Positions 60,502-64,000 of a stretch of DNA of 64,000 bases are shown piece after piece. The stretch's first letter is position 1. Each line of letters starts with the position of its first letter. Below the pieces are notes generated by a model. It was not told the DNA's origin and ran no database searches. It saw only the letters and a list, made by a program, of their open reading frames with translations. The stretch is from NCBI RefSeq assembly GCF_020180945.1, contig NZ_JAIPUL010000001.1, positions 1,480,578 to 1,544,577 of the forward strand, written 5' to 3'. The position numbers and the translations under genes are program-made. Origin of the DNA: Lacticaseibacillus kribbianus (GTDB lineage: Bacteria > Bacillota > Bacilli > Lactobacillales > Lactobacillaceae).

Positions 60502-61793
60502 CGGGTTTCCTCCTCCTTCATCAGGCGGTTCACGCCGGCCACCGCGGCCGCTGGATCCACCGGGTGGCCCTGCAGGTAGGCGTACAGCGCGTGGGTGGTC
60601 AGCGCGTCGTACAGCGCGCCGTGCGCCATCACCGCGTTGAGCCCCAGGTACACGCGGTACTTGGACAGGCTGACCTCGGGCATCCCCGGCATCGGCCCCA
60701 CCGCCTCGGCGAGCTTGGCCACGTCCAGCACCCGGCCGGCCTGGGGAAAAAGCGCGAACTGGCGCCGAAGCACAGCCAGGTCCCCGCCGCGCACGGAAAA
60801 GCCGAGCAGCTCGTCGTCGCCGACAAAGCCCAGGAAGGCGGCCAAGGCGGCCTCCGGGGTCTGCCCGTAGCGGTTCAACAGCCGCGCGTCCAGCGCCGTC
60901 ATCCGCTGCGACTGCAGGTTCAGGTGGCAGCCGGCCGGAATCTTGACGAACGTGTTGAACGCCTGAGCCATCCTGCCCTGGCGCACCTTGAGCGCACCGA
61001 TCTCGGTGATGAACCAGCCCTCGCGCGCGTTGCCGCTGGAGAACTCGAGGTCAAAGACGGTGTAATCGCGCGGCGCGTCGTGCGCCAGCACCAAAGGCGC
61101 CTCGCGCCTGGCGAAGGCCGGGTGCGACGGTTTCGGGTAGCGGTGCGGGCGCAGGGCGCGCGCCCGGGCCGTGGCCGCCGCGCGCTGCTCCGGGCCGGCC
61201 CAGCTGGTCGCCTTGGGTGCGCCGAGCACGATCGGCCCGATGGCGTCTGCGGTGAACGCCTGCGGCCACGGCGTCATCATCGGCCGCACCGTCAGCGGCA
61301 GCCCGGCCCTCGCCAAAACGGCCGCGGTTTCCGCCGCCACCGGTCCGTACAGCGTGACGGTCAGCGTGCGCTCGGGCTCCAGGCGCAGGCGGTGACAGAC
61401 GGCCTGCAGCGCCAGCAGGTGGTTGGCGACCGCCCGCACCCGCGGCCAGTCCGCGGCCAGTGTTGCGGGCAGCTGCGCGGGGTCGCGGAGCGTCGCGACG
61501 TACGCGGCGATCAGCTTGCGCAGCACCTTGTCGACCGGCTGCCCGGCGCGCGGCGTCTCCCACAGCTCGACGGTCGGCGCAAGGCCCGGCGCGGCCACTT
61601 TTTGCCCGTCCAGGGTCAGCCGGGCCGGCCACAGGCCCTGGACCTCGACCAGTGTGGTCTGCCCCACCGGCAGCACCGCCACGCGCGTGGTTGCCCCGCC
61701 GCCCAGGCGTGCGAGCGCCTGCAGGGCGGCCTGCAGCGTCAGCGCCCAGTCGGCCTCGGTGAGGGGTTGTTGTACGATTGCCTTGAATTCCAC
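60498..61793 (-). CDS. 3'-5' exonuclease (DnaQ/DEDDh) with unknown N-terminal domain
   Basis: 431 residues. The C-terminal about 170 residues form a DEDDh exonuclease: FDLEFSSG (Asp, Glu), LLGFSVRGGDL (third acidic position in this block) and MAHGALYDALTT with the His and last Asp. The first about 250 residues match nothing I recognise; they are rich in Ala/Leu/Arg and lack membrane segments. Start is GTG 61793 behind AAGGAAG; longer frames enter the divergent promoter. First gene of the exonuclease, DUF1858, DUF438 operon. An extended -10 TGCTATGAT lies at 61867-61875. Confidence 0.83.
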   Translation of the reverse strand: MEFKAIVQQPLTEADWALTLQAALQALARLGGGATTRVAVLPVGQTTLVEVQGLWPARLTLDGQKVAAPGLAPTVELWETPRAGQPVDKVLRKLIAAYVATLRDPAQLPATLAADWPRVRAVANHLLALQAVCHRLRLEPERTLTVTLYGPVAAETAAVLARAGLPLTVRPMMTPWPQAFTADAIGPIVLGAPKATSWAGPEQRAAATARARALRPHRYPKPSHPAFARREAPLVLAHDAPRDYTVFDLEFSSGNAREGWFITEIGALKVRQGRMAQAFNTFVKIPAGCHLNLQSQRMTALDARLLNRYGQTPEAALAAFLGFVGDDELLGFSVRGGDLAVLRRQFALFPQAGRVLDVAKLAEAVGPMPGMPEVSLSKYRVYLGLNAVMAHGALYDALTTHALYAYLQGHPVDPAAAVAGVNRLMKEEETR

Positions 61794-61836
61794 AGTGCGT
61801 CTTCCTTCCCGTGCGTCGGCCCAAAGTTTTTTCTGG

Positions 61837-61872
61837 TATACTGTGGGCAGACACCTTGTGCCTAATATCATA
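61837..61872. promoter_or_regulatory. Divergent promoters
   Basis: Plus strand: extended -10 TGGTATACT (TATACT 61837-61842) for the 140-residue protein gene. Minus strand: extended -10 TGCTATGAT (TATGAT 61872-61867) for the exonuclease operon. Confidence 0.55.
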
Positions 61873-61896
61873 GCATAATTGAGCGGAGGCGACAGC

Positions 61897-62319
61897 GTGG
61901 CCCTATGGCACCTCATGTTTAAGCGTCCGGCCTACACCAAAGGCCAGATGAAACACATCGTCTACACCCTGGAGGACGCCCAGTCGTTCGGCGGCTTTGC
62001 CCTGAACCACGTCGGCATCGTCCGGGAAACCCAGGAGCTGTGGTACGTCGACCTCGACTTCGTGCAGCCGATCGGCCTGACCCAGGCGCTGTTCGAGGAG
62101 ATGACCAAGTACCTAGTGGTCCTGGCCGGGCGCATCGACAAGGCGCCTTTGCCGGTCTACTTCGCCGTGATGCAGCGCACACTCGCCGAGCTCGACATCA
62201 CCTACCACCAGTACCCCGACCACAGCCTCGACATCATGTTCTGGCAGGGCGCCCCGATCGTCGCGCCCGCCACGGATCAATCGGCACTGCGATTTCGCGA
62301 TGACGCGGAGAAAGGATAA
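61897..62319 (+). CDS. Conserved hypothetical protein
   Basis: 140 residues, soluble, unrecognised. Begins ALWHLMFKRPAYTKGQMKHI and contains two amphipathic helices and several aromatic-rich strands (ELWYVDLDFVQP, DITYHQYPDHSLDIMFWQ). GTG at 61897 lies 7 bp behind GGAGG; an earlier in-frame start overlaps that ribosome site. 3 bp before the zinc-ribbon gene, so the two are one transcript. Confidence 0.7.
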   Translation: MALWHLMFKRPAYTKGQMKHIVYTLEDAQSFGGFALNHVGIVRETQELWYVDLDFVQPIGLTQALFEEMTKYLVVLAGRIDKAPLPVYFAVMQRTLAELDITYHQYPDHSLDIMFWQGAPIVAPATDQSALRFRDDAEKG

Positions 62320-62322
62320 CGC

Positions 62323-62535
62323 ATGAACCCAATTCAGTACGTCTGCCCCAAGTGCGGCAACCACAGCTACGAGGCCGACAAGTTCCAGGCCACCGGCGGC
62401 AACTTCGCCAAGATTTTCGACGTCCAAAACAAGCGCTTCGTGACCGTCTCCTGCACCCAGTGCGGCTACACCGAGCTGTACCGCCAGACCACCAGCACCG
62501 GCATGAACGTGCTCGACTTCCTGCTGAGCAACTGA
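62323..62535 (+). CDS. Zinc-ribbon protein
   Basis: 70 residues with two CXXC knuckles, YVCPKCGNHSY and VSCTQCGYTEL, forming one zinc ribbon (zinc_ribbon_13-like). Between them lies ATGGNFAKIFDVQNKRF. Family members are small cytoplasmic proteins of unknown role. ATG behind GGAGAAAGGA; a terminator follows within 10 bp. Confidence 0.88.
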   Translation: MNPIQYVCPKCGNHSYEADKFQATGGNFAKIFDVQNKRFVTVSCTQCGYTELYRQTTSTGMNVLDFLLSN

Positions 62536-62542
62536 TGACGCC

Positions 62543-62590
62543 AAAACGGCAGCCCCGCCTCCGATTGAGGAGGCGGGGCTGCCGTTTTTT
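62543..62590 (+). terminator. Terminator after the zinc-ribbon gene
   Basis: AACGGCAGCCCCGCCTCC gattga GGAGGCGGGGCTGCCGTT then TTTT; perfect 18-bp stem. Confidence 0.92.
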
Positions 62591-62712
62591 GCTGAGGCTT
62601 GAACTATGCCTGACCCGGCAGTCACAAGGGCCCGGTTACGCCGTGCCCCCAGACGGTCGCGGTCCGCGCAGGCAGGCGGCGCGGCCGGCCCACGGCCTCC
62701 GCGTGCCGGCGC

Positions 62713-63522
62713 TCACTGGTCCTTGTCCGGCACCGACACGCTGCGGTCCACGGTGCTGCGCCCGGTCGCGTAGTCGTAGCGGATCTCGTTTTGCACGTTG
62801 AACACGTAGACGTTGAAGTCCAGCCCCGAAGCCGCCTTGGCCCGCAGCCAGTAGCCGCGCGGCATCAGCTCCGATCCGCGAAACACGGTAGTGACCTTGT
62901 AGATCACGCGCTGGCGCTTGGCCAGGGCGTCTCGCACCTGCTGCTCGAAGGGCTGCATCAGCACCTGGTTGGCGAATTCGGTCTGTGAGGCGAGGTTCTT
63001 GGGGTTGTCGCTTGAGCCAAGCTCGCCTTGCTTGTAGTTGCCATCGCTGTCCAGGTTCCCGGACAGGGTGTAGGCGATCAGGTGCCCGCGGTTTTGGCGG
63101 TTGACCCGGCGCCCGTCCACCCAGGTGTAGCGGTTGTGCCAACCGGTGGGCTCGAAGGTCTGCCCCGGCCGCCCCGCCGACTTGATCAGGGTGCGCGCGT
63201 CCAGGTAGCCGACGTTGGTGGTCGTGCGATTCAGCGAATCCAGGTTGCCGTACTGGATGCGCGGCCCCTGCCACTTGGCGAGGTCCAGCCCGGACGCGTC
63301 GCCGCCGACCTCGATCACGGGGTCGCTGTCGTTTGCGTAGTCCATCGCGGCCAGCTTCTTGTAGGTGGTCTGGTCTGCCCCGGCCGCCACCGTGGTCGTG
63401 GTCTTTTGCGCCGGTGCCGGCGCCTGGCCGTTTTGCCACGCGTTGAATCCCCACGCCGCCAACGCGATCAGCGCGGTGGCGGCCACACTGGCCAGGCTGG
63501 CCTGCTTGCGTCGTCTTGCCAT
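62713..63522 (-). CDS. Membrane-anchored DNA/RNA non-specific endonuclease (EndA/NucA-like)
   Basis: 269 residues. Positively charged N-terminus and one membrane helix (about 10-32), then a beta-beta-alpha-metal nuclease domain. The catalytic region reads RRVNRQNRGHLIAYTLSGN: RGH provides the general-base His, with the metal-binding Asn further on in NLASQTEFANQ. Relatives degrade DNA at the cell surface; Streptococcus EndA does so during DNA uptake. ATG 63522 behind AAGGGGG. Not linked to competence genes in this window. Monocistronic, followed at the other side by tRNA-Thr. Confidence 0.88.
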   Translation of the reverse strand: MARRRKQASLASVAATALIALAAWGFNAWQNGQAPAPAQKTTTTVAAGADQTTYKKLAAMDYANDSDPVIEVGGDASGLDLAKWQGPRIQYGNLDSLNRTTTNVGYLDARTLIKSAGRPGQTFEPTGWHNRYTWVDGRRVNRQNRGHLIAYTLSGNLDSDGNYKQGELGSSDNPKNLASQTEFANQVLMQPFEQQVRDALAKRQRVIYKVTTVFRGSELMPRGYWLRAKAASGLDFNVYVFNVQNEIRYDYATGRSTVDRSVSVPDKDQ

Positions 63523-63543
63523 GTTACAAGTCCCCCTTGGTAT

Positions 63544-63569
63544 CAAAAAAGCCTCGCGTCCGCGAGGCC
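63544..63569 (-). terminator. Terminator after tRNA-Thr
   Basis: GCCTCGCG GA CGCGAGGC followed by TTTTTTGATA on the minus strand. Confidence 0.9.
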
Positions 63570-63573
63570 AATC

Positions 63574-63646
63574 TGCCGTCTACTGGATTCGAACCAGCGA
63601 CCCCTTCATTACGAATGAAGTGCTCTGCCAACTGAGCTAAGACGGC
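63574..63646 (-). tRNA. tRNA-Thr (CGT)
   Basis: 73 nt cloverleaf: acceptor GCCGTCT/AGACGGC, D-arm AGCTCAGTTGGCAGAGC, anticodon stem CTTCA/TGAAG with loop TTCGTAA (anticodon CGT, reads ACG), T-loop GGTTCGAATCC. The CCA end is not encoded. Has its own promoter at 63691-63719. Confidence 0.96.
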
Positions 63647-63690
63647 ATCATGCGCTGCCAGACGGCCAAGCCGTCGCAACAACAAGATTG

Positions 63691-63719
63691 ATTATACCTG
63701 ACGCAAATCGCGGTGTAAA
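63691..63719 (-). promoter_or_regulatory. Promoter of tRNA-Thr
   Basis: Minus strand TTTACA (63719-63714), 17-bp spacer, TATAAT (63696-63691), about 45 bp before the tRNA. Confidence 0.85.
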
Positions 63720-63764
63720 CCCCTTTTCAGGGTCTTTTTGCGCGATCTGCGGCCGGTCTCAAGA

Positions 63765-63790
63765 TAAAAAAACAGGCCGCAGGCGGCCCG
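63765..63790 (-). terminator. Terminator after tRNA-Asn (end of rrn operon)
   Basis: GGGCCGCC TGC GGCCTG hairpin followed by TTTTTTT on the minus strand. Confidence 0.85.
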
Positions 63791-63796
63791 TATCTC

Positions 63797-63868
63797 CTCC
63801 GGATGTCAGGCTCGAACTGACGACACCCTGATTAACAGTCAGGTGCTCTACCACTGAGCTAATCCGGA
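63797..63868 (-). tRNA. tRNA-Asn (GTT)
   Basis: 72 nt cloverleaf: acceptor TCCGGAT/ATCCGGA, D-arm AGCTCAGTGGTAGAGC, anticodon stem CCTGA/TCAGG with loop CTGTTAA (anticodon GTT), T-loop AGTTCGAGCCT. Directly behind the 5S rRNA in the same direction, so it is the last gene of the rrn transcript. GatCAB is present for the amidation route to Asn/Gln-tRNA. Confidence 0.96.
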
Positions 63869-63881
63869 AAAACAAAAAAAG

Positions 63882-63998
63882 CGCGGCAGCTTCCTACCCT
63901 CGCAGGCAGTCACCCACCAACTACTCTCGGCGTTGAGAAGCTTAACTTCTGTGTTCGGCATGGGAACAGGTGTATCCTTCTCGCTATCGCCACCGCAC
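63882..63998 (-). rRNA. rrf: 5S rRNA
   Basis: About 117 nt. Contains the conserved CACCTGTTCCCATGCCGAAC and GAAGTTAAGC segments, and the terminal stem TGCGGTGGCG/AGCTGCCGCGC. Marks the 3' end of a 16S-23S-5S operon that continues past the right edge of the window. Confidence 0.96.
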
Positions 63999-64000
63999 TT

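Overview
The window is about 64% G+C and reads as the chromosome of an unusually GC-rich member of the Lactobacillaceae (Lactobacillales, Bacillota). The evidence is the gene order pcrA-ligA-camS-gatC-gatA-gatB-dagK, a Lac-family PTS permease, Rgg and MsmR-type AraC regulators, a glutamine-type substrate-binding/permease fusion, strong AGGAGG ribosome binding sites and U-tailed terminators. The species cannot be fixed from sequence alone.

Layout. 1-9.7 kb: the end of an ABC-F ATPase, a frameshifted EamA transporter, a ThrE-type two-part exporter, an Rgg regulator, an ABC exporter with a stop at codon 6, a fluoride riboswitch with two crcB genes, a HAD phosphatase behind a MerR-like promoter, and a polysaccharide deacetylase. 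9.75-14 kb: a translationally coupled acyltransferase-GT8-GT8-acyltransferase cassette and a convergent TetR gene. 14-23 kb: lipoprotein, aldo/keto reductase, NADH oxidase, pullulanase, queH, MFS transporter and a membrane-anchored NUDIX protein. 23-34.3 kb: a sugar island (ROK kinase, SGNH esterase, GH42 beta-galactosidase, GH36 alpha-galactosidase, PTS EIIC, two AraC regulators, FMN reductase). 34.4-38.6 kb: amino-acid ABC transporter, a possible large ncRNA locus and a duplicated protein of unknown function. 38.7-47 kb: a 1424-residue ASKHA activase with its flavodoxin, then a NUDIX/GNAT/phosphatase operon. 47-57 kb: the DNA repair and tRNA amidation operon. 57-58.5 kb: an IS3-family element of clearly lower G+C. 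58.5-64 kb: a DUF438/DUF1858/exonuclease operon, small conserved genes, a membrane-anchored nuclease, tRNA-Thr, tRNA-Asn and a 5S rRNA that closes an rrn operon lying beyond the window.

The most unusual signal is non-coding. Two 196-nt intergenic elements (1647-1842 and 30271-30466) are collinear without gaps. They keep an identical core and differ in their stems by about nine paired compensatory changes. All non-Watson-Crick pairs inside the long helices apart from one C-C are G-U only when read on the + strand, so these look like copies of an undescribed structured RNA. A third, unrelated multi-arm structure lies at 46809-47011, and a promoter-to-terminator unit without a protein at 36442-36830. 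A shared 14-bp operator (AGTGAGYACTYACT) just downstream of the -10 links the lipid/glycan cassette to the flavodoxin-activase operon.

Many of the long open frames opposite real genes are by-products of the high G+C and are not annotated.
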